64,000 nucleotides of DNA, taken from NCBI RefSeq assembly GCF_002575655.3, contig NC_053040.3, forward strand, positions 150,847,148-150,911,147. Direction: 5' to 3'. The notes under the pieces were generated by a model, which searched no databases, was not told the origin of the DNA, and worked only from the letters and a program-made list of their open reading frames with translations. Numbering within the stretch: the first letter of the stretch is position 1; the number at the start of each line of letters is the position of its first letter. This document shows positions 12,339 through 23,208 of this stretch, piece after piece. Position numbers and translations under genes: made by a program. Origin of the DNA: Aegilops tauschii subsp. strangulata (Eukaryota > Streptophyta > Magnoliopsida > Poales > Poaceae).

Positions 12339-13608
12339 ATAAAATTAAACGGGGAGCAACATCGCGAGCTATTGATCTACAATATAGATATGCTAATACT
12401 ACCAGGACTAAGTTCATGATAAATTAAAGTTCAATTAATCATATTACTTAAGAACTCCCACTTAGATAGACATCCCTCTAATTAATCCTCTAAGTGATCA
12501 CGTGATCCATATCAACTAAACCATGTCCGATCATCACGTGAGATGGAGTAGTTTCAATGGTGAACATCATTTATGTTGATCAAATCTACTATATGATTCA
12601 CGCTTGACCTTTCGGTCTCAGTGTTCCGAGGCCATATCTGTTATATGCTAGGCTTGTCAAGTTTAACCTGAGTATTCCGCGTGTGCAACTGTTTTGCACC
12701 CGTTGTATTTGAACGTAGAGCCTATCACACCCGATCATCACGTGGTGTCTCAGCACGAAGAACTTTCGTAACGGTGCATACTCAGGGAGAACACTTATAC
12801 CTTGATAATTTAGTGAGGGATCATCTTATAAAGCTACCGTCGAACTAAGCAAAATAATATGTAGAAAAGATAAACATCACATGCAATCAAAATATGTGAC
12901 ATGATATGGCCATCATCATCTTGTGCCTTTTATCTCCATCTCCAAAGCATCGTCATGATTTCCATCGTCATCGGCATGACACTATGATCTCCATCATCTT
13001 GATCTATATCAATGTGTCCTCACATGGTCGTCTCGCCAACTATTGCTCTTGCAACTATTGCTATCGCATAGCGATAAAGTAAAGCAATTATTTGGCGCTT
13101 GCATCTTATGCAATAAAGAGACAACCATAAGGCTTCTGCCAGTTGCCGATAACTTCAACAAAACATGATCATCTTATACAACAACTTATATCTCATCACA
13201 TCTTGACCATATCACATCACAACATGCCCTGCAAAAACAAGTTAGACGTCCTCTACTTTGTTGTTGCAAATTTTACGTGGCTGCTACGGGCTGAGCAAGA
13301 ACCGTTCTTACCTACGCATCAAAACCACAACGATAGTTTGTCAAGTTGGTGCTGTTTTAACCTTTGCAAGGACCGGGCGTAGCCACACTCGGTTCAACTA
13401 AAATTGGAGAAACTGACACCCGCTAGTCACCTGTGTGCATAGCACGGCGATAAAACCGGTCTCGCGTAAGCGTACGCGTAATGTCGGTCTGGGCCGCTTC
13501 ATCCAACAATACGGCCGAACCAAAGTATGACATGCTGGTAAGCAGTATGACTTGTATCGCCCACAACTCACTTGTGTTCTACTCGTGCATATTACATCAA
13601 CGCATAAA
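12339..13608 (-). other. Angela 5' leader, no gene seen
   Basis: Untranslated leader between primer binding site and gag. I see no supportable ORF; the short plus-strand ORF at 13143-13382 has no family resemblance and no promoter context. Confidence 0.7.
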
Positions 13609-13626
13609 ACCTGGCTCTGATACCAC
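13609..13626 (-). other. Primer binding site (initiator tRNA-Met type)
   Basis: On the minus strand TGGTATCAGAGCCAGG follows the 5' LTR directly. This is the standard Copia primer site where tRNA-Met primes minus-strand synthesis. Confidence 0.93.
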
Positions 13627-15361
13627 TGTTGGGGAACACAGTAATTTCAAAAAAATTCCTACGCACACGCAGGATCATGGTGATGCAAAGCAACGAGAGG
13701 GGAGAGTGTTGTCCACGTACCCTCATAGACCGAAAGCGGAAGCGTTAGCACAACGCGGTTGATGTAGTCGTACGTCTTCACGATCCGACCGATCAAGTAC
13801 CAAACGCACGGCACCTCCGAGTTCAGCACACGTTCAGCCCGATGACGTCCCTCGAACTCCGATCCAGCCGAGTGTTGAGGGAGAGTTTCGTCAGCACGAC
13901 GGTGTGGTGACGATGATGATGTTCTACCGACGTAGGGCTTCGCCTAAGCACCGCTACAGTATTATCGAGGTGGACTATGGTGGAGAGGGGCACCACACAC
14001 GGTTAAAAGATCAAACGATCAATTGTTGTGTCTCTAGGGTGCCCCCTGCCCCTGTATATAAAGGAGCAAGGGGGGAGGTGCGGCCGGCCAGGAGGGACGC
14101 GCCAGGTGGAGTCCTACTCCCACCGGGAGTAGGACTCCCTCCCTTTTCCTAGTTGGATTAGGAGTGGAGGGGAAAGAGGAGGGAGAGAGGAAGGAAAGGG
14201 GGCGCCGCCCCCTTCTCCTTATCCTATTCGGACTAGGGGGGAGGGGCGCACGGCCCTGCCCTGGTCGCCTCTCCTCTTCTCCAGAAAGGCCCACTATGGC
14301 CCATTAAGCCCCCGGGGGGTTCCGGTAACCCCTCGGTACTCCGGTAAAATCCCGATTTCACCCGGAACACTTCCGATATCCAAATATAGGCTTCCAATAT
14401 ACCAATCTTCATGTATCGACCATTTCGAGACTCCTCGTCATGTCCGTGATCACATCCGGGACTCCGAATAACCTTCGGTACATCAAAACATATAAACTCA
14501 TAATATAACTGTCATCGAAACGTTAAGCGTGCGGACCCTACGGGTTCGAGAACTATGTAGACATGACCGAGACACGTCTCTGGTCAATAACCAATAGCGG
14601 AACCTGGATGCTCATATTGGCTCCCACATATTCTACAAAGATCTTTATCGGTCAGACCGCATAACAACATACGTTGTTCCCTTTGTCATCGGTATGTTAC
14701 TTGCCCGAGATTCGATCGTCGGTATCTCAATACCTAGTTCAATCTCGTTACCGGCAAGTCTCTTTACTCATTCCGTAATACATCATCCCACAACTAACTC
14801 ATTAGTTGCAATGCTTGCAAGGCTTAAGTGATCTGCATTACCGAGAGGGCCCAGAGATACCTCTCCGACAATCGAAGTGACAAATCCTAATCTCGAAATA
14901 TGCCAACCCAACAAGTACCTTCGGAGACACCTGTAGAGCACCTTTATAATCACCCAGTTACGTTGTGACATTTGGTAGCACACAGAGTGTTCCTCCGGTA
15001 AACGGGAGTTGCATAATCTCATAGTCATAGGAACATGTATAAGTCATGAAGAAAGCAATAGCAGAATACTAAACGATCGTGTGCTAAGCTAACGGAATGG
15101 GTCAAGTCAATCACATCATTCTCCTAATGATGTGATCCCGTTAATCAAATGACAACTCATGTCAATGGCTAGGAAACATAACCATCTTTGATCAATGAGC
15201 TAGTCAAGTAGAGGCATACTAGTGACACTCTGTTTGTCTATGTATTCACAGATGTATTATGTTTCCGGTTAATACAATTCTAGCATGAATAATAAACATT
15301 TATCATGATATAAGGAAATAAATAATAACTTTATTATTGCCTCTAGGGCATATTTCCTTCA
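13627..15361 (-). repeat. Angela 5' LTR
   Basis: 1,735 bp, nearly identical to 6930-8646. On the minus strand it begins TGAAGGAAATATGCC and contains the element's promoter. It holds a perfect inverted repeat, AGTCCTACTCCC / GGGAGTAGGACT (about 14109-14137), largely deleted from the other LTR. Confidence 0.93.
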
Positions 15362-15711
15362 ATTAGGACGACCAGGGTAATTTGTATATTGATATTCTGC
15401 ATCAAGAATCAGAGCAAAAGCTCTTTTCTGTGATTTAAGAAAATTATTTTCGTGAGCGCAAAGTTTCTTTCTTTTTCAGCAAGATCAAACAACTATCACC
15501 CAAGAAGATCCTAAAGGCTTTACTTGGCACAAACACTAATTAAAACACAAAAAACACAATCATACCAGTAGCATAATTGTGCAAACACACAAAACAGAAA
15601 GCAAAAAGCAAAAATAAATTTTATTCATTGGGTTGCCTCCCAACGAGCGCTATAGTTTTACGCCCCTAGCTAGGCAAAATATTTCAACGATGCTCACACA
15701 ACAAATAATAA

Positions 15712-16459
15712 TCAAAACACAAAGAGAGCATCATGAAACATGTGACAAACACATTTAAGTATAACATTCTTCCTATGCATAGGAATTTTATAGGAAAACA
15801 AATTATCAAGACAAGAAACATCTAGCATATGCAAAGGAGAGGAATAAAACATTAGCAATCTCAACACAACGAGAGGAAATTTAATAACATGAAAATTTCT
15901 ACAACCATATTTTCCTATCTCATAATAATTATATGTAGGATCATAATCAAATTCAATAATATAACTATCATATAAAATTTTCTCTTTATGATCCACATAC
16001 TTGCAAAGTTGACACTCTTCCAAAATAACGGTATTATCGTCAAATAAAGTCATGACCTCTCCAAACCCACTTTCATAAAAAAAATTCATAAGATTGAACA
16101 TTCTCAAAATATGTGGGATTATTTTTAGCTGAAGTTGACACTCTTCCAAACCCACTTTCAATATTATCGCAAACATATTCATCATGAGGCTTAGATATAT
16201 TTTCAAGATCAGAAGAAATATTATCACCCCAATCATGATCATTGCAATAAGTAGCGGACATGACAAAACAAGCATCCCCAAGCTTGGGGTTTTCCATATT
16301 ATTAGCACAATTGACATTAATAGAATTTATAGTAAAATCATTACAATCATGCTTTTCGTTCAAGGAGCTATCATGAATCACTTCATAAATTTCTTCATCA
16401 CAATTTTCAGATTCACGATTCTCAAGCAAAGCTTCATAAAGATAATCCAGTGCACTCAA
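15712..16459 (-). pseudogene. Uncharacterised ORF of Sabrina/WHAM-type Gypsy elements, frameshifted
   Basis: Two overlapping minus-strand frames together read as one acidic protein rich in Asp, Glu, Asn and Cys: 16459-16073 (SALDYLYEALLE..., HDSSLNEKHDCNDF, NPKLGDACF) and then 16070-15712 (ESGFGEVMTLF, EECQLCKYVDHKE, FDYDPTYNYYE, GCRNFHVIKFPL). A frame change near 16080 joins them. I recall nearly the same text from other Triticeae Gypsy copies, so the ORF is conserved within the family, but it has no gag, protease or RT motif and I assign no function. Several Cys-X2-Cys and His pairs could bind metal. Confidence 0.6.
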
Positions 16460-16740
16460 CTCACTAGCAATTGGTTCATCATGATTGGATCTTTAAAAAG
16501 ATTAGCAAGTGGATGGGGATCCATATCAATAGATTTTTAGCAAGCGAAGATGCAAGCATATAGAAGGCACATGGCAACACAAGCAAAAGATCTGACGAGA
16601 AAAAGGCGAACGAAAAAGAGGGCGAATGAAACGGCAAAATTTTGTGAAGTGGGGCAGAGGAAAATGAGAGGCAAATGGCAAATAATGTAAATTGCAAGGA
16701 GATGATATTTGCGATTAGGAACCTGGTATATGTTGAGGAT

Positions 16741-16760
16741 CCTCCCCGGCAACGGCGCCA
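16741..16760 (-). other. Primer binding site of the Sabrina-type element
   Basis: Minus strand TGGCGCCGTTGCCGGGGAGG, about 11 bases inside the 5' LTR end at 16772. This is the TGGCGCC-type primer site seen in many grass Gypsy elements. Confidence 0.85.
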
Positions 16761-16771
16761 AAAATTCCTTT

Positions 16772-16897
16772 TGATGTCGCTTGAAACTACGTCGGTATTT
16801 CCCCAAAGAGCAAGGGATGATGCAGCACAGCGGCTGTAGGTATTTCCCTCAGATATGAAACCAAGGTTATCAAACCAGTAGGAGAACCAAGCAACAC
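16772..16897 (-). repeat. 5' LTR of the Sabrina-type element, first piece
   Basis: TGATGTCGCTTGAAAC onward matches 497-622. It is cut at AACAC (16893-16897), the left target duplication of the inserted LARD-type element, and continues at 21752. Confidence 0.92.
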
Positions 16898-17653
16898 TGT
16901 CGTGGTATTCTCACGGGGGGCTTGCGAGTCGACAGATGCCACAAGGGCTTAGTGTGAGGGTAAGACTGCTGCTGATAGGCCCGGGAGCGGGTATGCGTGT
17001 AGCACGCGCTAGTTTACCCAGGTTCAGGGCTCTCCGAAGAGATAACACCCCTACTCCTGCATGTCTGGGTATATGTGGTATATCTGTAGTACAGAGTGCT
17101 CCTGGAGCTGTATCTGAGCTTAGTGCCATAGGCATCTGGCTTTGTATATGTCTTATATATGTGTATGAGCTAGCTAGCAAGTGGGCATGAGAGAGCTCCA
17201 CCGTGAGTGGGCCTGGATGCATGCGTGTGTGTCAGCCTCCAGTGGATGGATGGATGGGTGGCATATATATAGGTGAGCTAGCTTACTACCTAAGCTAGGT
17301 AGTGGCGTGGGGGGCAAGTGGGCATGGGGCACCATGCCCATGATGGTGTGGACGTGATGTGCATGCCTCCTTGTCCTTGGTGCACTTTATAAAACAGTGC
17401 CCAGGGACAGATACACTATAGATGATGTCGTCGCGGTACAGCCGTCTCGTCCGCGGTATGGACGTCACGTCGGTGTCTTGTCGGTGTCGGGTCAGGCTGC
17501 AGTCGGTAGCCAGCTGGTTGGCGCAGTCGGCAGCCGGCCGGGCAGAGCAGTCGGACGGGGAGCCGGTAGTCGGACTGAGGGGCTTTGCTAGCCCCGATGT
17601 CTTGAATTATTGTCTCGCTGTATTCGGGGTATCCGTGGCCAATTACTCCGACA
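16898..17653 (-). repeat. 3' LTR of the LARD-like element
   Basis: 756 bp. On the minus strand it begins TGTCGGAGTAATTGG after the purine-rich GGAGGCTTGGGGGCTAC (17654-17670). It ends GAATACCACGACA. Confidence 0.9.
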
Positions 17654-18344
17654 GTAGCCCCCAAGCCTCCGGACAACTTGGCAAAGTTGGGCGGAGGTTT
17701 TTTGGCGGGTGTTCATGGAAATGATCATGCAAAAAGACAAAGTTAGTCCACGCAAATATATCAAATGATTGCTTTTAGCATTGCAAGTTTTATGCGGAGG
17801 GTGCCGACTCGGTTTCGTCCGAGCCCCCTTCAATCTTTTTCGTGTTCCCTCTGCTCTTTGGCTTGTGCTCTCGCTTGCCGGACAGCCGCTCTGCGGTCTG
17901 TGGCTGAGAGTGGGCCGCGGAGTGGAGTGTACAATACTCAGACTCTGGGAGCGAATTCAACCGAGTAGATACTTGTAAAGGAAACGGCCGGGTCGCCCGA
18001 ACCGTTTTTCTTCCCGGACGTTTTTCGCGTGGGTGGCCTTCAGCGTTCACTCTTGCTAGCCGGACAGCCGCTCTGTGGTCTGTGACTAAGAGTGGGCCTT
18101 TGGTACCGTGCACGCTACAAAGCTGTCTGCAGGAACTAACGTCTCAGGCCAAGTGGTCAGTCCCCGGGCCAACTCTGGCTGGCGCCAGGGCGAGCAGTGC
18201 TGCAACTGTAATAAAATGCGGAGATAGCCCCCGAGCATCGCTCGGGGTTATCTGTGCTCTCGCGGTGAAAAAAATATGCAGGTGAGGAGCTCACATTGAT
18301 TTTCGTGTAGCCGAGGCGAAGGTCGTCGAAGACAGCCGGCGCGG
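17654..18344. other. LARD internal region with a duplicated CCGGACAGCCGCTCTG motif
   Basis: A stretch of about 44 bp (GCCGGACAGCCGCTCTG(C/T)GG, then TCTGTGRCT, then AGAGTGGGCC) occurs at 17873-17916 and again at 18054-18098. A related copy lies at about 61003-61040, between the antisense gene and pol of element C. No ORF is supportable. Confidence 0.65.
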
Positions 18345-18835
18345 CTCGGCGCTCGCGGAGCGCGTCGGCGCACCCGCTGGGTGTAGCCGTCAAGCCTCTA
18401 GGTGCTCGAGGAGGGGTCCCGGCCGGTCAGGCTCGACCGGCCAGGCGGCGAGGCGTCTTGCAGCGCCCTTTTTCTTCTTCTGACGGCTGCTGGTAGCCGG
18501 ACAAAACTCTTCTCTTGTCTGCAATCTTCCATGGGGGCGCGCCAACGCACCCACTGGGTGTAGCCCCCGAGATTCGGGCCGACTGCTGAGCAGTTGGGCC
18601 GGATCTTCCGGCAACGACTTTGTCTTCTTTCCTCGCGGGGGCGCGTCAGCGCGCCTGCTAGGTGTAGCCCCCGAGATTCGGGCCGACTGCTGAGCAGTCG
18701 GGCTGGATCTCCTGGCGACTACTTTGTCTTCTTCTTTGCGGGGGCGCGTCAGTGCACCCGCTGGGTGTAGCCCCCGAGATTCGGGCGACTGCTGAGCAGT
18801 CGGGCCGGATCTCCCGGCAACTATTTTGTCTTCTT
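18345..18835. repeat. Tandem repeat of about 105 bp shared with introns of the element C antisense gene
   Basis: Three full units and one partial unit start near 18345 (partial), 18532, 18634 and 18738. Each carries GGGGGCGCGTCAGCGCACCC, GGGTGTAGCCCCCGAGATTC, GGGCCGACTGCTGAGCAGTC and CTTTGTCTTCTT in order. The segment CTGAGCAGTCGG can pair with nearby CCGACTGCTGAG, so each unit can form a hairpin. Single units also lie at 59280-59370 and 59503-59600, inside introns. Confidence 0.8.
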
Positions 18836-19091
18836 TGTTGAAGTTCATTCTTTTTTCTTCTCTTTGTCCGGCTACAGCCGAACGGAAATTTCCTTTTCAT
18901 CCGACTGGTCAGCCGGACTCCGACTCAGCAGTCAGAATCTTTGCAGCGAGCAGGCGGCCAACACCTTCTTTACAGCAGGCGGTCGGACACACATCAGACA
19001 GTCAGACGCAATTTTCAGTCGTGCGCGGGCAGTCGAACGCACATTTGGCAGTCGGACGCCAATTCCAGCCGGATGCGTGCAGTCGAACGCA

Positions 19092-19093
19092 CA

Positions 19094-19120
<27 letters not shown>
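19092..19120. repeat. CT microsatellite
   Basis: About 14 CT units in the LARD internal region. Confidence 0.95.
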
Positions 19121-19127
<7 letters not shown>

Positions 19128-19229
19128 ATAGTCGGCTTTTTCTTTTCTCTGTTAGCCGGCTACTCCCTCCATTTTTTTTCTAGGCACTCGGCCCTTTGAC
19201 TTTTCTACCCGGCCCTGTTTCTTCTTTCT

Positions 19230-20445
19230 CTTCTTGGGCAGCCGGCCCTGCGAGGGCGCCAGTCGGCGCGAGGCGGGAGGTGGACGGGCACGCGGACGCC
19301 GGCTGGAGCGGCAAGCCGGCCGCGCGCGTGGATGTCGGTTGGAGCAGCGAGTCGGCCAAGGCGGTGCGAGGCGGGAGCCGGCCAAGGCGGCGCGTCGCGG
19401 CCGGCCGAAGTACCGCAACCCGGCAGATGGCGCGGGAGGCCGGGACAGGGCCGCAGCCGGCACGGCGTGGTCGGAGCCAGCCCGCACGGGGGCTGAGGCG
19501 AGGCGGGGCGGCTGGGGCGCGCAGCCACACGGGCAGGGCGGACGCTGGCCCGCGGACGCACTGGCGGGCGGAGTCGGCGCGGCGCGGTCGAAGCCGGCCT
19601 GGGGCGAAGCGAGGCGGCCGGGCGGAGCCGGGGGCGCACAGGGGCAGCCGGATCTGGCGCGGCACGGAAGGAGCTGGACCCGGCCCCGCGGGCGTAGGCG
19701 GCGAGCTGGCAGGTGCTGGGGGAGCCGGACCGGAACGACGGGTCGAGGGCCGGGTGCGGGAACCCGCGCGGGAGCCGGTACGCCTTGGGCGCGCGAAGGG
19801 GAGGCCGGGCGCGGCCGGATGGCGCGTAGTCGGCCGGGCGCGGCCAGACAGCGGGAGAAGATCCGGCCGGTGCGGGGCGAGGCGGAGCCGGGTGACGAAG
19901 TCGACCTGCGCGGGGCGGCCACCCGGAGACGGCGGTGGCGGAGGCGCAGCCGGCCGCGGTAAGCCGGCGCGGGGGCGTGGCCGACCGAGGCGGGACTTTG
20001 CCCGCGAGCGAGGACGCGGAGCCGCGCACAGGCGAACGCGGGTGCAGGGGAGCGGAGGGAGACGCCGCGGCGGGGGAGGAGGCAGAGCCGTGCAGAGGCC
20101 GGCGCGGGGCTGCGGCAGGACAGAGGCCGGCCCGGGGCAGTGGCGGCTGGCGCGGACTGGTCCGGGGTCGGCAGGAGCCGGCGCGGCGGGCAGAAGCCGA
20201 CGCGGAGCCAGCGAGCAGCTGGCGGGCAAAGCGCAAGGGCGGGCGGAGCCGGACCCAGCAGCGGCGGCGAGCTCGACGCGGGAGAGGCGCAGGCGGCAGA
20301 CTGCCCGGAGCCGCGCGACGCGGGCAGAAGGGGCCGGGCGCGGGGCGAGAGGAGCCGGACCCGGCGCTGGAGCGCGAGCGCGTCTGGCCAGGCGCACGCG
20401 GTGAGGTGGCCACGAGGAGGGCCTTTGTGGTCGGGGCTAGTCATG
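19230..20445. other. Extremely GC-rich stretch open in most reading frames
   Basis: About 1.2 kb of CG-dense sequence with scattered GGCGGAGCCGG-like units. ORFs of 402, 242 and 213 codons on the plus strand and 430, 405 and 402 on the minus strand overlap here. Simultaneous openness of so many frames is what lack of A and T alone produces, and the proteins are low-complexity Ala/Arg/Pro/Gly strings. I do not call a gene. In element orientation this lies just downstream of the 5' LTR, where a leader or gag would be. Confidence 0.75.
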
Positions 20446-20967
20446 GGCCGAGCAGAGTCTGGCCATTATTCGGCCATTGTCTGACAAATGTATATGCAGT
20501 GTCCGACATGTATCTGGGATGTGTATGTCTGTTGTCTGACTATCGTCTGGCTACTATACGGGGATTATCCGGCTAGTGTGTAACCATTGTATGGCTTGTG
20601 GATGGGCAATGTTTGGCTTGCTGGCTAGCTAGATTGCAAAGATGGTATGTGGAGGAGCGAACGCGCGTTTCGGCTGGAGCAAGGCGCAACGCGGAGGGAA
20701 GCAGACGCGAGCGGCGCGTGGATGGACACGGCCGACCGAAGCGAGGCCCCGCGCGCGGGGACGGACGACCGGCGTTGTGGTGGTGGTGACGAAGAAGGCG
20801 AGGCCGACGGCGAGGACGTGTCGCCCCTCGCGGCCATTCCGGGGGCATGTCGATGTCGAGCCCCCGACCGCTATCGAAGAGACGGCGCGACGCCGCGGCG
20901 GTGAAGACGAAAATGGTCCCGCCCGGACTGCGTAACCAGCAGCAGCGTGGTAGCATAGTAGTAGTAC
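20446..20967. other. LARD leader region, no gene seen
   Basis: Contains a run of TCTGGC / TCTGAC / TCCGGC-like short repeats (20450-20590) and GC-rich non-coding sequence up to the primer site. Confidence 0.6.
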
Positions 20968-20987
20968 CGCCCCACGGTGGGCGCCAA
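20968..20987 (-). other. Primer binding site of the LARD-like element
   Basis: Minus strand TTGGCGCCCACCGTGGGGCG directly after the LTR end at 20989. It fixes the 5' LTR as the high-coordinate copy. Confidence 0.88.
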
Positions 20988-20988
20988 C

Positions 20989-21751
20989 TGTCGTGGTATT
21001 CTCACGGGGGGCTTGCGAGTCGACAGATGCCACAAGGGCTTAGTGTGAGGGTAAGACTGCTGCTGATAGGCCCGGGAGCGGGTATGCGAGTAGCACGCGC
21101 TAGTTTACCCAGGTTCGGGGCTCTCCGGAGAGATAACACCCCTACTCCTGCATGTCTGAGTATATGTGGTATATCTGTAGTACAGAGTGCTCCTGGAGCT
21201 GTATCTGAGCTCAGTGCCATAGGCATCTGGCTTTGTATATGTCTCATATATGTGTATGAGCTAGCTAGCAAGTGGGCATGAGAGAGCTCCACCGTGAGTG
21301 GGCATGGATGCATGCGTGTGTGTCAGCCTCCAGTGGATGGATGGATGGGTGGCATATATATAGGTGAGCTAGCTTACTACCTAAGCTAGGTAGTGGCGTG
21401 GGGGGCAAGTGGGCATGGGGCACCATGCCCATGATGGTGTGGACGTGATGTGCATGCCTCCTTGTCCTTGGTGCACTTTATAAAACAGTGCCCAGGGACA
21501 GATACACTGTAGATGATGTCGTCGTGGTACAGCCGTCTCGTCCGCGGTATGGATGTCACGTCGGTGTCTTGTCGGTGTCGGGTCAGGCTGCAGTCGGCAG
21601 CCGGCTGGTTGGCGCAGCCGGCCGGGCAGAGCAGTCGGATGGGGAGCCGGCAGGAGCAGCCGGGCAGTCGGACTGAGGGGCTTTGCTAGCCCCGATGTCT
21701 TGAATTATTGTCTCGCCGTCTTCAGGGTATCCGTGGGCAATTACTCCGACA
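20989..21751 (-). repeat. 5' LTR of the LARD-like element
   Basis: 763 bp, same ends as 16898-17653. It differs mainly by a small rearrangement of a GCAGCCGG-rich stretch near 21590-21670. Confidence 0.9.
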
Positions 21752-23208
21752 AACACAACGTAAACAGTCCCTGCACACAAATAACAACACCTCGCAACCC
21801 GACGTGTTAAAGGGGTTGTCAATCCCTTTCGGGGTACGACGCCTCAAACGGTGCATGGACGGGAAATAAATTGTAGTAGATTGAAATAATAGATCGCAAA
21901 TAAAATAAAATGCAGCAAAGTATTTTTGTAATTTTGGTTTAATAGATCTGAATAAAAAGAGGAAATAAAATAGATCGCAAAGCAAATATATGAGAAAAAA
22001 GACCCGGGGGCCGTAGGTTTCACTAGTGGCTTCTGTCAAGAAAGATAGCAAACAGTGGGTAAACAAATTACTGTTGGGCAATTGATAGAACTTCAGATAA
22101 TTATGACGATATCCAGGCAATGATCATTACATAGGCATCACGTCCAAGATTAGTAGACCGACTCCTGCCTGCATCTACTACTATTACTCCACACATCGAC
22201 CACTATCCAGCATGCATCTAGTGTATTAAGTTCATGGAAAAACGGAGTAATGCAATAAGAACGATGACATGATGTAGACAAGATCCGTTTATCTATGGCT
22301 GTAGATATAGATCCCGTCTTTTTATCCTTAGTAGCAATTATACATACGTGTCAGTTCCCTTTCTATCACTGGGATCAAGCACCGTAAGATCGAACCCACT
22401 ACCGGGCACCTCTTCCCATTGCAAGATAAATAGATCAAGTTGGCCAAACAAAACCCAAATATCGGAGAAGAAATACGAGGCTATAAGAGATCAAAGAAAC
22501 TCAAATAACTTTCATGGATATAAAATGGTATAACTGATCATAAACTCGAAGTTCATCAGATCCCAACAAACACACTGCAAAAGAGTTACATCATATGGAT
22601 CTCCAAGAGACCATTGTATTGAGAATTCAATGAGAGAGAGAGAAAGCCATCTAGCTACTAACTACGGACCCGAAGGTCTACAAAGAACTACTCACGCATC
22701 ATCGGAGAGGCACCAATGGAAGTGGTGAACCCCTCTGTGATGGTGTCCAGATTGGATCTGGTGGTTCTGGACTCTGCGGTGGCTGGATGAATATTTTGTC
22801 GATGCTTCTAGGGTTCTGGGATTTTTGGGGTATTTATAGAGAAAAGAGGTTGTCCGGGGGGCACCTGAGGTGGGCACAACCCACCAGGGCGCGCCTAGGC
22901 CTCCTGGCGCAGCTTGGTGGGTTGTGCCCCCCTCAGGGCACCCCCCAGGTGCAACCAGGGCCCATTGCCTTCCTTCTGGCCCATAAAAAATCATCGTGGA
23001 GTTTCGTGGCATTTGGACTCGTTTTGATATTGATTTCCTGCGATGTAAAAAACATGACAAAAAACAGCAACTGGCACTTGGCACTATGTCAATAGGTTAG
23101 TACCAAAAAATGATATAAAATGACTATAAAATGATTATAAAACATCCAAGATTGATAATAAAACAGCATGGAACAATAAAAAATTATAGATACGTTGGAG
23201 ACGTATCA
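21752..23208 (-). repeat. 5' LTR of the Sabrina-type element, second piece
   Basis: Continues from 16897 and matches 623-2088, ending GACGTATCA before the TGCCA target duplication. Confidence 0.92.

Larger units (their letters stand above)
6930..15361 (-). mobile_element. Angela (BARE1-type) Copia retrotransposon, full length, inactive
   Basis: Complete minus-strand element of 8.4 kb: 3' LTR 6930-8646, 5' LTR 13627-15361, and target duplication ATTAG at 6925-6929 and 15362-15366. The primer binding site is complementary to initiator tRNA-Met. The order gag, protease, integrase, RT is that of Copia elements. All coding parts are shattered by frameshifts, stops and deletions, and the RNase H part is mostly missing, so it can move only with outside help. 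Angela is by memory the most abundant wheat element, and its LTR ends (TGTTGGG.. and ..TTTCCTTCA) fit well. Confidence 0.92.
15362..16771 (-). other. Sabrina-type internal region, 5' part
   Basis: Resumes after the Angela target duplication and runs to the 5' LTR. It holds the uncharacterised ORF described separately and an AT-rich leader with the primer binding site at its high-coordinate end. Confidence 0.75.
16898..21751 (-). mobile_element. Non-autonomous LTR element (LARD-like, Tat-related), 4.85 kb
   Basis: LTRs of about 760 bp at both ends (TGTCGTGG...CTCCGACA), target duplication AACAC at 16893-16897 and 21752-21756, primer binding site beside the higher-coordinate LTR, so orientation is minus. 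The internal 3.3 kb has no gag, RT or integrase. It shares repeats and a CCGGACAGCCGCTCTG-type motif with element C (55645 on), so it looks like a deletion derivative of, or passenger on, that Tat-type family. By eye the two LTRs differ at about 20 places, mostly transitions, suggesting insertion roughly a million years ago. Confidence 0.88.
497..23208 (-). mobile_element. Gypsy LTR retrotransposon, Sabrina/WHAM type, non-autonomous, with three nested insertions
   Basis: The element lies on the minus strand. Its 3' LTR is 497-2088. Its 5' LTR is 16772-16897 plus 21752-23208, split by a later insertion. A purine tract borders the 3' LTR and a TGGCGCC-type primer binding site borders the 5' LTR. 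Without the nested Helitron-like, Angela and LARD-type insertions the internal region is about 3.6 kb and holds no gag, RT or integrase. The only ORF is an uncharacterised one (15712-16459) that I recall from other Triticeae Gypsy elements. It was probably mobilised by a related autonomous element. The family name is from memory of the terminal sequence TGATACGTCTCC. Confidence 0.85.

Noticed and set aside
16911..17222. 103-codon ORF, also at 21002-21313
   Set aside because: Lies within both LTRs of the LARD-like element; no homology recognised.
18345..18835. Possible CRISPR-like array of regularly spaced repeats
   Set aside because: Plant nuclear DNA, units of about 105 bp without variable spacers, shared with retrotransposon introns.
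19152..20576. Long ORFs of 402-430 codons on both strands
   Set aside because: They overlap in nearly all frames, are low-complexity Ala/Arg/Pro/Gly, and follow from extreme GC content.
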